A DNA stretch of 64,000 bases from Novosphingobium sp. Gsoil 351 (GCF_009707465.1 NZ_CP046120.1:1765501-1829500), one strand, 5' to 3'. Shown: positions 51,996 to 61,056, counted from the first letter of the stretch. Notes: a model not told the origin generated them from the letters alone. Numbers and translations: made by a program.

Positions 51996-53072
51996 ATGAG
52001 CATCGATCCCTTCTCGCCCCTCGTCCTGCCGCGCGGCCCGGCGCTGCCCAACCGCTTCATGCTCGCGCCGCTGACCAATCAGCAGAGTCATCCCGACGGA
52101 ACCTTGTCCGAGGAGGAATACCGCTGGCTGACGATGCGAGCCACAGGCGGCTTCGGGCTGACGATGACCTGCGCAGCGCACGTGCTCGCCAGCGGGCAGG
52201 GATTTGCCGGACAACTCGGGATCTGGTCGGACGCGCATCTCAGCGGCCTCACCCGCCTAGCCGAAGGGCTTTCCCAAGGCGGCGCTTCCGCTGTACAGCT
52301 CCATCACGCTGGCATGCGCTCTCCTGCGGACTTGATCGGCGGCCCGCCTGCGTGCCCCTGGGACGATGGAGAAACCGGCGCGCAGGCGCTGTCGACCGCC
52401 GGGGTGGAGGACATTGTCGAAGCTTTCGTCGGCGCGGGAATTCGGGCCGAGCGTGCGGGCTTCGACGGGGTAGAGCTCCATTCGGCCCACGGCTATTTGC
52501 TCGGACAGTTTTTCGACGCCGAGCATAACCATCGCAGCGACCGGTTCGGCGGCTCGTTCGCCAATCGTCGCCGCGTGCTCGATACGATCATCGACAGGTT
52601 GCGGGAACGTACAGCGCCGGATTTCCAGATCGGCGTCCGCCTTTCGCCCGAACGATTTGGGATCGACACCGCAGAAGCGCTTGAGCTTGCCGGCTCGCTC
52701 ATGACCTCGGGACGGATTGATTACCTCGATATGTCGCTGTGGGATTGCTGGAAAGAGCCGCTCGATCCGCGCTTTGCCGGCAAGCCGCTAATCGAGTGGT
52801 TTGCGCAGTTGGAGCGGGGGAACACACCGTTGGGCGTCGCCGGGAAAATTATGAGCGGCGGTGACGTGCAGCGAGCCTTCGATGCGGGTGTCGACTTCGT
52901 GCTGATCGGCCGCGGTGCGATCCTTCACCACGATTTCGTGCGCAAGGTGGCTGCTGATCACGACTTTGAACCGGTCGCCCGGCCCGTCGCACCCGAACAC
53001 CTCGAGGGCGAAGGCCTCTCCGACGCCTTCATCGGCTACATGAAGAATTGGAAGGGATTCGTGTCGGCCTGA
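51996..53072 (+). CDS. old yellow enzyme-like NADH:flavin oxidoreductase
   Basis: 358 aa TIM-barrel FMN protein. FMLAPLTNQQSHPDGTLSEE, VQLHHAGMRS, GFDGVELHSAHGYLLGQFFD and FVLIGRGAILHHDF are OYE-family landmarks. It could reduce an activated C=C bond. ATG 51996 with AGGA upstream is preferred to a GTG two codons earlier. Last gene of the catabolic cluster; downstream begins the remnant island. Confidence 0.92.
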   Translation: MSIDPFSPLVLPRGPALPNRFMLAPLTNQQSHPDGTLSEEEYRWLTMRATGGFGLTMTCAAHVLASGQGFAGQLGIWSDAHLSGLTRLAEGLSQGGASAVQLHHAGMRSPADLIGGPPACPWDDGETGAQALSTAGVEDIVEAFVGAGIRAERAGFDGVELHSAHGYLLGQFFDAEHNHRSDRFGGSFANRRRVLDTIIDRLRERTAPDFQIGVRLSPERFGIDTAEALELAGSLMTSGRIDYLDMSLWDCWKEPLDPRFAGKPLIEWFAQLERGNTPLGVAGKIMSGGDVQRAFDAGVDFVLIGRGAILHHDFVRKVAADHDFEPVARPVAPEHLEGEGLSDAFIGYMKNWKGFVSA

Positions 53073-53193
53073 CGGCCGGTGGGTCGATGATGGATCTTAT
53101 GTGAAGCGCGTGCATGGTGATTGAAGGCGGTTTCGCGCCCCCGTTAGAATGTTCAGTGCGGTCGTAGCAATCCCTGGAACAGAAATCCTAGCA

Positions 53194-54053
53194 TCAAGAT
53201 CGGTCACTGACCTTCCGTCTCCCCCACAGGGCATTCACAACCTCGCCAAGAAAGTCTCCGATCTGGCCGGTCGGTCGAGCCTTTCCTATTACTGCTGCCA
53301 CGCGCACGGTCCAATGTACGCGTTTGGGATCGAGGATAAGTGAAAGCTGTTCGATCACGGGTTTGAGGTCATGCGTACGCCGATCACAACCAACTACTTC
53401 TCGAAGCAGACTTTCCTTTGCGCCATAATTGGCGGCCTCTGCGTCGATCTTGGCTTGGGCATGGTCCCAAGTCACGTTTCCAAGGGAGGCTAGGACCTCG
53501 TCCGCGAGAAAGAGATTCTCGCTTTCATGACAGTTTAACTGAATAAACGCGATATGCTGCTGCGGTGTAGCCGGGCTTTCAGAGGGCTTCCCCTTGTCAC
53601 CATCGACTAGCGCATAACCAGACTTGGGCTGTCCAGGCTCCCGTAGGGCCGTCATCACCCGCTCCAACGCTCTTTGGTGAGCCAAGATTTGCTGGCCTCC
53701 AGATGGCAGGACGGAGAAACTGACCTGGTGATGGCGCGGAACCTGGCTCCAGATCCGGTAATCGTCGTCGCCCTCGACAAGTACCATAGGCACGCCGAAT
53801 AAGGGCCCCATGAGCGCGTGTCCGCCAAGGCACGAAGCCAATTCCTTCAGAATGTCGTCGAACGGTTGAGCAGCAAAGAAGGTGCCCACACGATCAAGGT
53901 AGAGCACGCTAGCTCCCCCACCACCGAACTGCCCCAGCGCGGCAAGCAACGACTGTGGGTCGCCATCACCGTTTGAAAATTATAGTTCCCGGCGGCTTCC
54001 GTCACGAAATCTGCAAATCGGACGCGCGCGTCCGTGCCCCCGATCTCCCACAT
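53194..54053 (-). pseudogene. C-terminal remnant of an ATPase/TOPRIM (OLD-like) nuclease, truncated and frameshifted
   Basis: The minus strand encodes ARVRFADFVTEAAG and YNFQTVMATHS (the H-loop end of an ABC-type ATPase), then, after a one-base shift near 53958, LLAALGQFGGGGASVLYL and a TOPRIM-like domain with VLVEGDDDYRIW and ALVDGDKG. The N-terminal Walker A half is missing: upstream DNA instead encodes a DUF3987 fragment on the other strand. OLD-family proteins are often anti-phage. Exact 5' limit of homology is unclear. Confidence 0.65.
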
Positions 54054-54625
54054 TGTCCGCGAAAGGCTCGAGGTCGAGCACCTGGCGCTGGTCGAGGCGC
54101 TGGAAACCGTCTCGCCGAAGCTGGCCGCTCACTACGGCAAGTTTGATGGGCTGTTCGCCCGGTTGTGCCTGCTCTGGCTTTGTATCGACAATGCCGATGC
54201 CATCCACCCGCCAGCCGAGATCAGCCTGCCGACCGCTGAGCGGGTCGCGAAGTTCATGGAGACCTTCATCCGGCCTAGCGCGGTCGCGTTCTACGCGGGC
54301 ATGCTGGGGGGTTTCGGCAGGCCACGAGGAGTTAATCGCCTTGGCCGCGTGGATCGTTGCCAAGGGGTTGGACGAGGTGGGCGCGCGCGATGCCCAGCGC
54401 TCAACACAATCGCTGCGGCACCTGACTGCCGATGAGGTCCGCACGCTTTGCGAGAAGCTGGAATCGTTTGGGTGGCTCGAACGCGGGGAGCCTGCGCCCA
54501 AGAGCAACACGCCCCGATGGATCGTCAATCCTCGGGTCCACGAGCAATTCGGGGACCGTGCGGCGCTTGAACAGGCTCGCCGCGAGGCCGCGAGGGAGGC
54601 GCTTCGTGATGCTCTCCGGGTCTAG
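54034..54625 (+). pseudogene. C-terminal remnant of a DUF3987 (primase-helicase-associated) protein, frameshifted at a G6 run
   Basis: The first frame reads VSPKLAAHYGKFDGLFARLC and FIRPSAVAFYAGMLG; after GGGGGG at 54306-54311 the second frame continues SAGHEELIALAAWIVAKGL and ends REALRDALRV. One extra G explains the shift. This is the C-terminal third of DUF3987 proteins carried by phages, plasmids and integrative elements; the N-terminal part is absent, and the start abuts the nuclease remnant. Evidence of recombination between two mobile-element genes. Confidence 0.7.
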
Positions 54626-54731
54626 TTGTCACCAGTTGTCGCTTGCGCGCATGGGTACAAAACGAAATTTGACCCCTTTTCCTATTGCGACGGCTTCTGT
54701 GTCGCGCGCGCAAGCGACATGTGGTGACAAC
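54625..54731. repeat. 26-bp inverted repeat pair flanking a 55-bp spacer
   Basis: Left arm 54625-54650 begins GTTGTCACCAGTTGTCGC; the right arm 54706-54731 is its reverse complement at 24 of 26 positions. Each arm contains GTTGTC/GACAAC steps. It separates the DUF3987 remnant from the next small gene. It could be a MITE-like remnant, an attachment or replication site, or a very large hairpin in the transcript. Confidence 0.8.
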
Positions 54732-54735
54732 TGGA

Positions 54736-55005
54736 ATGGGTAGCGTTTCGAACCTGTTCCACCCCGAGCGCTGGGTGTCGCAATGGCGGGCGCTGGGCGG
54801 CTATCTCACTGTTGGCGAATGGCCGGTGATCGATGGCGAGCCGACATTGTTGGACCTTGCGCCGACTTTTCCGGCGGCCGAACCTTGGGACTCACCGCGG
54901 CGTAGGCAGGCCACACACCTGCGGGCCGCGCTGGCGATGCCAGGCGCTCGGGGTCGTGTGATAGACTACCTTGCCCGCGTGGAGGCTAGCAGGGGTTGGG
55001 GGTGA
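54736..55005 (+). CDS. small hypothetical protein of mobile-element type
   Basis: 89 aa, starting MGSVSNLFHPERWVSQWRAL. No domain recognised. It starts five bases after the inverted repeat and follows the DUF3987 remnant in the same direction, so it is probably part of the same former element. Codon use looks coding. Confidence 0.6.
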   Translation: MGSVSNLFHPERWVSQWRALGGYLTVGEWPVIDGEPTLLDLAPTFPAAEPWDSPRRRQATHLRAALAMPGARGRVIDYLARVEASRGWG

Positions 55006-55242
55006 GGTGCCGGGCGAGCGGGGCTGGGCCGCTGGTCATGTAGGCGGACCTCGCACCCTGGCGGCGTGACCCGGTCGTGGGCCCAAGCCGACCCCCATAC
55101 TCGGGCCCACGCCTCAGCCTCGCTCGGCACGCCTAACACTGAGTTAATGACCGTCGCGCGAACGTCCTCGGCGCGTGCGCCTTTCGGCCCCTGAGCGTCG
55201 CCAAGTCCCTATGCTGGTCGCCTATCAGAGAGACCCACAGCA

Positions 55243-55407
55243 CTAACGCTGATCTTCTGGCGGCATCCCGTAGGCCTTGTGCGCCGTCGATTCGATGTCG
55301 CGGCGTGGCACGGGGCCGTCGCGGTCGCGGCAGAGGTATTCGGAAACCAAAAGTCCGCCGATGAAAAACGCGGCGACTAGGGCCGCAAGGACGATTGCGG
55401 TAGACAT
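55243..55407 (-). CDS. small single-pass membrane protein
   Basis: 54 aa: a hydrophobic helix MSTAIVLAALVAAFFIGGLL followed by a charged tail ending MPPEDQR. ATG 55407 has GGGAGAG upstream. Similar in build to the protein at 60092-60301 (short helix plus soluble tail). Function unknown. Confidence 0.55.
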   Translation of the reverse strand: MSTAIVLAALVAAFFIGGLLVSEYLCRDRDGPVPRRDIESTAHKAYGMPPEDQR

Positions 55408-55608
55408 AGGGCTCTCCCACGGCGGGAGCACTCCAGTGTCTCTCAGTCACCGACATGCCTCGATAAGGGACGGCGATGGGCCAAGCTTACAAACTTGATC
55501 TAGGTTAGCGAGTCTTAATCCTGACGGCGTGTTTTGCTCGATAGTGTGTCACCGCACACAGGACGACTCCAGCAAACGCGGGGATGCCAATCGCCCGGGG
55601 CAGCGCGA

Positions 55609-55788
55609 TCAGGCGCGCCTAGCCTCGATCATCTTGTTCAACTGACGGACAAGAAGCAGCCCCAAGTTTTCGTCGACGTCCTGTCGACCCTCTGATTGCA
55701 AGGCCACCCGAAGCTCGTCGATGTTTTGAAAGGTGCCAGAGTCTGCCAACTCGAACGCACGCTCCAGCGTCGAATGTCCCATCCTCAT
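55609..55788 (-). CDS. small hypothetical protein
   Basis: 59 aa, MRMGHSTLERAFELADSGTF then NIDELRVALQSEGRQ. A GAGGGGGG ribosome-binding site precedes ATG 55788. The LERAFELA.SG pattern recurs in short alphaproteobacterial proteins of unknown role. Soluble, mostly helical. Confidence 0.6.
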   Translation of the reverse strand: MRMGHSTLERAFELADSGTFQNIDELRVALQSEGRQDVDENLGLLLVRQLNKMIEARRA

Positions 55789-55970
55789 GCAACCCCCCTC
55801 GCGTGCGGCAGCACCCGATGTAGACCCGGCGCCCACTTTGGAGCGCGGCACCCGAACGCCGAGTCCGCGCGCTCCTTCGCATCCGGACCTGCGGAAGTGA
55901 TTGTAGGAAATCGACAAACCATTGCTGGATCACCGTTCATGTTCGCCGAGTAGCCTTACCGCGCAAATAT

Positions 55971-56000
55971 GAGGCCCCGGCCATTGCGAGCCGGGGCCTC
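55971..56000. terminator. GC-rich hairpin, likely terminator
   Basis: Eleven-base perfect stem GAGGCCCCGGC / GCCGGGGCCTC around an eight-base loop. No T-run follows on either strand within a few bases, so rho-independent activity is uncertain. Confidence 0.65.
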
Positions 56001-56147
56001 AGGGTGCGGAAGGGAACCGCAGCGACGACGGAGGGTCTGGGAGAGGGTTGTCGTCGCCAACGTTTGATAGGGGTTGGAGGGTGGCTGTCCTTGATCCAGA
56101 TAAAGTTCGCCACGGCGAGGAATATAAAAACACCCAGATGCGAAGGT

Positions 56148-56722
56148 TTAGGCCATCCCCCGCGCGGTTATGGCTTCGACCATGGCGCGCATCAGCACTG
56201 GTATCGGTACACGCACATTAGCGCTGATCCACCCCGCGTTTTGTGCGCGCCGCTGCCCGAACGCGCCGATCCATTCCGACGCATCCGCCAGGCACGATGC
56301 AACGGCGCGACCGGCAGCAGGTAGCACCGCCGAGACGGCGCGAAGGCATAGGCGATGGAGTCACAGGCCAGCGGCTTCTGCACCCAACCGGGGGATCGGC
56401 GCGCTTCGTCACTCCATTGCTCTAGCAGGATGTCGGGCCATTCGTTGGTGCGGACCTTCTCGTCCACCGTGTAGGTCCGTCCACAGGCGAGCGTCAGGAC
56501 GCGATCGATCCCACCGCGCTGTGCCAAACCATCCTCGCGCACCGAAACGGCGCTGACGAGAGTTGGGAAGGCAATCCGATAGAGGTCCAGCCACCATGGC
56601 GCGTCGGAGTAGCTGTTGGACAGGGCAAGGCTGGTGCGGAAGTTGTGGACGGGCCGCAACGGGATACGCCCCGGCAGTGAGGCCGGGGCGCTTGGGAAGA
56701 GTAGGGATTGTTGCTCGGCCAT
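56148..56722 (-). pseudogene. phage/ICE-type hypothetical protein with possible PD-(D/E)XK fold, frameshifted near 56295
   Basis: The main frame reads MAEQQSLLFPSAPASLPGRI, then RGGIDRVLTLACGRTYTVDE with an EKVR run after it (a D...E-x-K-like core), and LLPVAPLHRAWR. A one-base deletion near 56295 leads to the other frame ending NVRVPIPVLMRAMVEAITAR then GMA-stop. Together about 191 residues. Nuclease identity rests only on the ID..(D)EK pattern and is tentative. Confidence 0.6.
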
Positions 56723-57008
56723 TTTCGCCGATCCAAATAATCTACACCGGCGAACCGGGCTTTCCGCCAGCATCTAGGTGTGCCTTTGGCGGTACAAACA
56801 AATTCCCGCTATCAGCTGAGCGCACCCCGTCCGCGCCGCACCGAAAACTCGATTGCAGGTGACCTGCCCCCCGCGTATGTCGGCTGCTCGTCATCTCCCG
56901 TCGTAAGAGCTGGAGAGCGAAGCGCATCAAATCTGAACACCGAGCAGGAAGCGATTTGTCTGGACGGGCTAATCGTTTAGCCGAGTATGGCTAAAACGAG
57001 AGATCATT

Positions 57009-57389
57009 ATGATAATTGCGCTCGCACTTGCGACAACACCGGTCTTAGCCGTCCAGCTGTCCCATTCAGACATGCTGGCTTGCACCGAACTGACGCAAGT
57101 TGCCGAATCGACAGCGGCTCAGTTTCCCAAGTGGGTTGACCCTGTAACTCGCATCGACGCTCTGGTTGTGACCTGTAAGTCGAAGGCCTACCGTGTCGAC
57201 AAGTTCATCAATGTGCCGACCTCGGACATGAGGGAGGGATGGCACGGTCGGAAGCAGGCCCAATGGGATGAGCAAATATGCACCGGGAGCATGGGCCCCC
57301 TCGTGGAGGCCGGGTGGCGTATCTCCCAGGTCCTGACTTTTGCGAGCGGAGAGCGGGTCCAAATGGATGCTCATTGCGGCAGGGTCTAA
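57009..57389 (+). CDS. secreted small protein of unknown function
   Basis: 126 aa. A short signal peptide (MIIALALATTPVLA) is followed by a domain with four cysteines (TELTQ region, VVTCKSK, EQICTG, DAHCGRV), which could make two disulfides. Convergent with the CAP-domain gene, whose end is one base away. No family recognised. Confidence 0.65.
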   Translation: MIIALALATTPVLAVQLSHSDMLACTELTQVAESTAAQFPKWVDPVTRIDALVVTCKSKAYRVDKFINVPTSDMREGWHGRKQAQWDEQICTGSMGPLVEAGWRISQVLTFASGERVQMDAHCGRV

Positions 57390-57390
57390 C

Positions 57391-57945
57391 CTATCCGATC
57401 TTCTCCCCCATCACGTTTCCGGCAGGGAAGTAACGGCATACCAGCACCTCGTGCCCTCTGGCACGCGACACCGCACAGCCCACTTCCCGTGTCTCGGGCC
57501 AGATCAGTTGGGTGTAATGCCCGACGTCTTGCCAGCTGCCGGTCTTGGATACCTCCGGAAACTGTCCAGGTGTGAAGTAGCGGGCCTCCTCAACAAAGCC
57601 GCCGACCATCTCATCGGTCGAGTAACTCCCAGCGGTACCCATCCAAAGATTTTCGCCCTCGTCTTCGCGATCCCGGCTGTGCTCGAATTGCCCGCTGCTC
57701 GCCAGCGTGTCAGCCCATGCTTGCGCCTCCTGCGCTAGGCTCGGGTTCCATCTAAGGCGCGGAACGCCGACTCTGTCCCGCTCGAGATTGTGTGCATTGA
57801 GCAGTTGCACCTCAGTCTCTGCCAGAGCTCTATCGCCGGGTACCGTTGCTGACGCAGCAAACGCCAGGGTTGACGCCACAGCGATCCCACCGAAAATCCA
57901 CTTGATAGCGCTCACCACCGGTGCCCCTTCCGCAGAAGTAGACAC
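57391..57945 (-). CDS. CAP-domain (SCP/PR-1-like) secreted protein
   Basis: 184 aa. N-terminal hydrophobic segment IKWIFGGIAVASTLAFAASA is a signal peptide or anchor. The CAP domain shows LLNAHNLERDRVGVPRLRWN, EHSRDREDEGENLW, VGHYTQLIWPETREVGCAVS and EVLVCRYFPAGNV, with the putative His/Glu site. A GTG about nine codons in (near 57918) with GGAAGGGG upstream would give a cleaner signal peptide and may be the true start. Confidence 0.87.
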   Translation of the reverse strand: MSTSAEGAPVVSAIKWIFGGIAVASTLAFAASATVPGDRALAETEVQLLNAHNLERDRVGVPRLRWNPSLAQEAQAWADTLASSGQFEHSRDREDEGENLWMGTAGSYSTDEMVGGFVEEARYFTPGQFPEVSKTGSWQDVGHYTQLIWPETREVGCAVSRARGHEVLVCRYFPAGNVMGEKIG

Positions 57946-58081
57946 GATTGGCGCTTTCGATTTTGCTAATCCGAGAGGTTAATGCGGAGCCGGAGATCGC
58001 TTCGCCTGCTACTTGCATCAGGTCCGCGTCACTGGCCGGGGTTCGCTCGTGGTCGCGGTAACGTCCCAAAGATCCGCGGTG

Positions 58082-58270
58082 TCACTGACCTGAACGACTA
58101 TCGAACACCGGCGTGTCATATTCATCGCGCACGATGGCATGCGTCACGCCGCTACGTCCGGAATAGCCCGGCAAGTCACGGCTGATAGTTGCCAGAGCCG
58201 CACCCAAGTCCTTCATTTCCATCGTCGACAGGGTTCCTTCGACCTTCATCCACTCTATTCGATAGCCCAT
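58082..58270 (-). CDS. small hypothetical protein
   Basis: 62 aa, MGYRIEWMKVEGTLSTMEMK onward, ending FDSRSGQ. AAGAAAG lies upstream at long spacing. Soluble, no domain recognised. Similar short genes are frequent in this island; coding status is moderately supported by codon use. Confidence 0.5.
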   Translation of the reverse strand: MGYRIEWMKVEGTLSTMEMKDLGAALATISRDLPGYSGRSGVTHAIVRDEYDTPVFDSRSGQ

Positions 58271-58431
58271 GGTAATCGGCTTTCTTGCTCACAGGCTAAG
58301 ATGAGCGGACTCACGACGGTTCCCACGCGACGAGCCAATGCAGAGCAGCACCGCTTCGAATTGACGTTAGCGACCGTGTTCTACACGCAATCTCGCATAT
58401 CGCGTTGTTGGGCTAGCATCGCTGAAGCGTC

Positions 58432-59064
58432 TCAGACGTACCTGACCCGAACACCAGCAACGGTTGCCTTGCGACGGCGCAGCGCGCCGCCCAGAATCCC
58501 AAAGCCTGCCAGCATCATCGCCCAAGTCGCTGGCTCAGGGACTGCAGCGGTAACCGCGCTCAGGCGGAAGTTGCCATTGTAGTCGTTCAGATCGCCTCCG
58601 GGCACGGCGGAAAATTCGCTGACCGGGTTGGCCCGAGTGCGATTCCATGAGAAATCGGAGATCGAGTACGTCAGACCGTCGATTAGAGCGCTATTGGTGG
58701 AAAGAAAGGCATTGGGCTGCCCCGATGCATAAGTCGCCAACAGCGCTGCTCCACCCTCAAAGCCCAAGGTGAGTGTGTAGATCGCATCCGACGGCGGAAA
58801 CGTGCCGACAGGATAGCCATCGCCATAGATCAGAAACTCGTCACCGGAGTTGGCACTAGTGGGCGTCAGGCTGGAATCGGTAGGGTTGATTACCGGGTTG
58901 GAAAGGCCGTTCCTCTGCAAGAACACGTTGTAAAAGCTGTTCCCCCCGACGGTGTCCCAGACCGTGCCCGTTGGACCAGTCACCGATGCGCTGAGCAGCG
59001 TTGCCGCCGAAGCGGGGGCGGCGAAGGCAAGGCAGGTGGTGATCAAGATGGCGGCTTTACGCAT
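58432..59064 (-). CDS. PEPxxWA-CTERM sorting domain-containing protein
   Basis: 210 aa. Signal peptide MRKAAILITTCLAFAAPASA and the C-terminal sorting signal VPEPATWAMMLAGFGILGGA followed by LRRRK. Such proteins are processed by an exosortase-type system and sent to the outer surface or extracellular polysaccharide. AGGAGC precedes ATG 59064. A longer frame upstream is rejected because it would bury the signal peptide. Confidence 0.9.
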   Translation of the reverse strand: MRKAAILITTCLAFAAPASAATLLSASVTGPTGTVWDTVGGNSFYNVFLQRNGLSNPVINPTDSSLTPTSANSGDEFLIYGDGYPVGTFPPSDAIYTLTLGFEGGAALLATYASGQPNAFLSTNSALIDGLTYSISDFSWNRTRANPVSEFSAVPGGDLNDYNGNFRLSAVTAAVPEPATWAMMLAGFGILGGALRRRKATVAGVRVRYV

Positions 59065-59464
59065 AGCAGTGCTCCTGTTCGGAAACGCAGTTGCGCTGCC
59101 GCCGTTGACGCCGAATTTTCCAAGTAGCCCCCAGGCGAATCGCCTGCAGAACGGGTTAGCCAACGGGCCTAATCGAAACAATAACTTAGGTTAGTTTTTG
59201 AAGTGTCTGATGTTAGGGTTCCTTACCCGGACATTTGCGTGACGACCCGCGCAAAGCGTGTCGGCAACGAGATACCCGGCTCGCGTTGCGGCCCATCGAA
59301 ACTATCTGTCCAGATCGCTGGGCACGCGACCCCGGCTCCGGATGAACGTTCCGGCTGCAACGGGTGCTCGGCTGAGGCCGCGAAGTTAGCCGCATAGGCG
59401 CTTCCTGGGCGGAACCTTCATTCCTGCGCAAACGTTTCGCTGTTGCGGGAGCAGGAGAAGTGTC
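59065..59464. other. intergenic stretch without recognised features
   Basis: About 400 bases between the divergent PEP-CTERM gene and the GlsB-like gene. I see no gene, tRNA or clear hairpin; it should contain both promoters, but none stands out. Confidence 0.5.
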
Positions 59465-59728
59465 ATGAATCTGATCATCCTTCTTGTTGTCGGCGGAATC
59501 CTCGGGTGGGTCGCCAGCATGCTTGTCGGCGGCGGGGGCGGCATCCTCATGAACATTATCGTTGGCATCGTAGGCGCCCTGCTCGCCGGGTTTTTGCTCA
59601 ATCCGCTCATCGGCGGTGGCAATATCATGAGCGGCGATCTGAGCCTGAGCGCTATCGGTGTTTCCCTGCTAGGTGCGATCCTGTTGCTCGTGGTGCTCAA
59701 CTTTTTCCGACGCGGCGCGGTTCGCTAA
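59465..59728 (+). CDS. GlsB/YeaQ/YmgE family membrane protein (transglycosylase-associated)
   Basis: 87 aa, three hydrophobic stretches. GGILGWVASMLVGGGGGILM and GGGNIMSGDLSLSAIGVSLL follow the family plan of Gly-rich membrane turns. Family members are small stress-induced inner-membrane proteins of unclear function. AGGAGAAG precedes the ATG. Confidence 0.9.
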   Translation: MNLIILLVVGGILGWVASMLVGGGGGILMNIIVGIVGALLAGFLLNPLIGGGNIMSGDLSLSAIGVSLLGAILLLVVLNFFRRGAVR

Positions 59729-59836
59729 CCTCGGAGTGTCGCCAGCTGCACGCGCGTCGTCGAGTCTGGTAGGATGGCGTTGGCGGCTCGGGTACGCGAA
59801 GAAGCCTAGCCGCCCTCAGATGAGAGGGCAGGGGCG

Positions 59837-60049
59837 ATGCGGTTCATTGTAATCGACGCCAAGGGCAGTCCTCTATGCGACGACGCGGGCGAGCGGATCG
59901 CGCTGCCCACGTACGAAGAAGCATTGCGCTGGATTAGACCTGGCGAACAGGTTGTGCCCTATTTGGATCGGCGGCGCGAAAAACCTTCCAGGGGGTGGCT
60001 GACACTGCCACTTGGGCCACGTACCGCTAGTCGCCCTCGTATTTTGTAA
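59837..60049 (+). CDS. small hypothetical protein
   Basis: 70 aa, MRFIVIDAKGSPLCDDAGER then EEALRWIRPGEQVVPY. GAGGGCAGGGG precedes the ATG. Soluble alpha/beta-looking sequence; no family recognised. Confidence 0.55.
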   Translation: MRFIVIDAKGSPLCDDAGERIALPTYEEALRWIRPGEQVVPYLDRRREKPSRGWLTLPLGPRTASRPRIL

Positions 60050-60091
60050 ACGCTCAGCGCGATGGGGAAGGGGCTTCCTACCAACGAGAGG

Positions 60092-60301
60092 CTAATTTTT
60101 GGGCAAGCCAGACGCGCTTGTCTCGCTCGGGCTATGGTGCTCGTCAGGCAGGAAATCGATCAGATGGGGCGGCACGGGTTCTTTCCCTACCCATGGAAGC
60201 CCCGGCCGCATTCCGCTTCGCTTAGCAAGGCACTCGGCAACACCGAAGGCGCCTACGAAAAACACCGCCAAAACTACCCCGAGAAGCAGCACGTTCGACA
60301 T
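60092..60301 (-). CDS. small single-pass membrane protein
   Basis: 69 aa: MSNVLLLGVVLAVFFVGAFG is a membrane helix, followed by a Pro-rich soluble tail. Same architecture as the protein at 55243-55407. No clear ribosome-binding site, so the call is tentative. Confidence 0.45.
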   Translation of the reverse strand: MSNVLLLGVVLAVFFVGAFGVAECLAKRSGMRPGLPWVGKEPVPPHLIDFLPDEHHSPSETSASGLPKN

Positions 60302-60487
60302 ACGAGGCCCCGTCCAAAGCCAGACGCGCAACCTACTCTTATACCCTGTCTGCTGATTGACCTGGATCAATGTTGGCTGAAAAATCCGTCCGTCGAGGAG
60401 CTGGCCTTGTGCGCGCGCCCTTTGCCATATTCTCGATGCAGAGTCGGTGACCGCGGCTGTCAATCGCGCCAGGCCTCCATCGTCAAC

Positions 60488-60730
60488 TCACCTGGTATAG
60501 TTGATCGACGCGGCCTCAGTGGCGAAGAAGGTGAGCGAGAACAGACTAAGGTCACTTTCGTCAGTGACGGTCATTCGCCACTCCATCCGATCCCAGAAAT
60601 GGTCGGATTCATCGCAGAGAATCTCACCCGCCATTTTGACCGCTGCGCACTTGGCCGTAGCCAAGTCATCATACTCGCACCCATTGGCGTCCAGGCCTTC
60701 CCCGTCGATGTGAAAATAAAAGAGGGGCAA
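60488..60730 (-). CDS. DUF6894-like small protein
   Basis: 80 aa starting from TTG 60730, which is preceded by AGGAGGAG at ideal spacing; no in-frame ATG fits. MPLFYFHIDGEGLDANGCEY, DDLATAKCAAVKMAGEIL and WRMTVTDESDLSLFSLTFFA match a small rhizobial/sphingomonad family of unknown function. Confidence 0.75.
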   Translation of the reverse strand: MPLFYFHIDGEGLDANGCEYDDLATAKCAAVKMAGEILCDESDHFWDRMEWRMTVTDESDLSLFSLTFFATEAASINYTR

Positions 60731-60780
60731 GTTCTATCTCCTCCTGTGATGAGGGCATGGGGACGAGAAGTTGATTTTGC

Positions 60781-61056
60781 CTAGTTCCTATCGACTTTCA
60801 GCGAGGCAGTGATGGCGGTCAAGAGTTGATGCGCACGCCACATCGGTGCGGCATCCCCATCGGCGGCTTCCGCCACATCCTTCTGGACGTCGAGTGCGCG
60901 CTCAGCAATTTCAATTACCTGCTGCAGGTCGAGGATGCCGTTTTCGCAGAGGCCGTGGATAAGGCTCTCGACCAGCAGCAACGCAGCCTGACCTTGGGGA
61001 TCGGCGAGCGGCTGCATGTCACTTCGCATCGTAGAGCCGTTGTCGTTCGTAAACAT
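60781..61056 (-). CDS. small hypothetical protein
   Basis: 91 aa, helical: QGQAALLLVESLIHGLCENG then LDLQQVIEIAERALDVQKDV. GAGAGG precedes ATG 61056. Divergent from the Crp/Fnr regulator with about 180 bases between. No family name known to me. Confidence 0.6.
   Translation of the reverse strand: MFTNDNGSTMRSDMQPLADPQGQAALLLVESLIHGLCENGILDLQQVIEIAERALDVQKDVAEAADGDAAPMWRAHQLLTAITASLKVDRN

Noticed and set aside
53149..53343. 64-codon plus-strand frame after the OYE-like gene
   Set aside because: Lies mostly opposite the nuclease remnant and lacks any recognisable feature.
56004..56324. 106-codon plus-strand frame after the hairpin at 55971
   Set aside because: Opposite the end of the nuclease-like gene, Arg/Gly-rich composition, no family.
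60062..60784. 240-codon plus-strand frame over 60-60.8 kb
   Set aside because: Opposes the DUF6894-like gene with its strong ribosome-binding site and the small membrane protein; composition is not protein-like.
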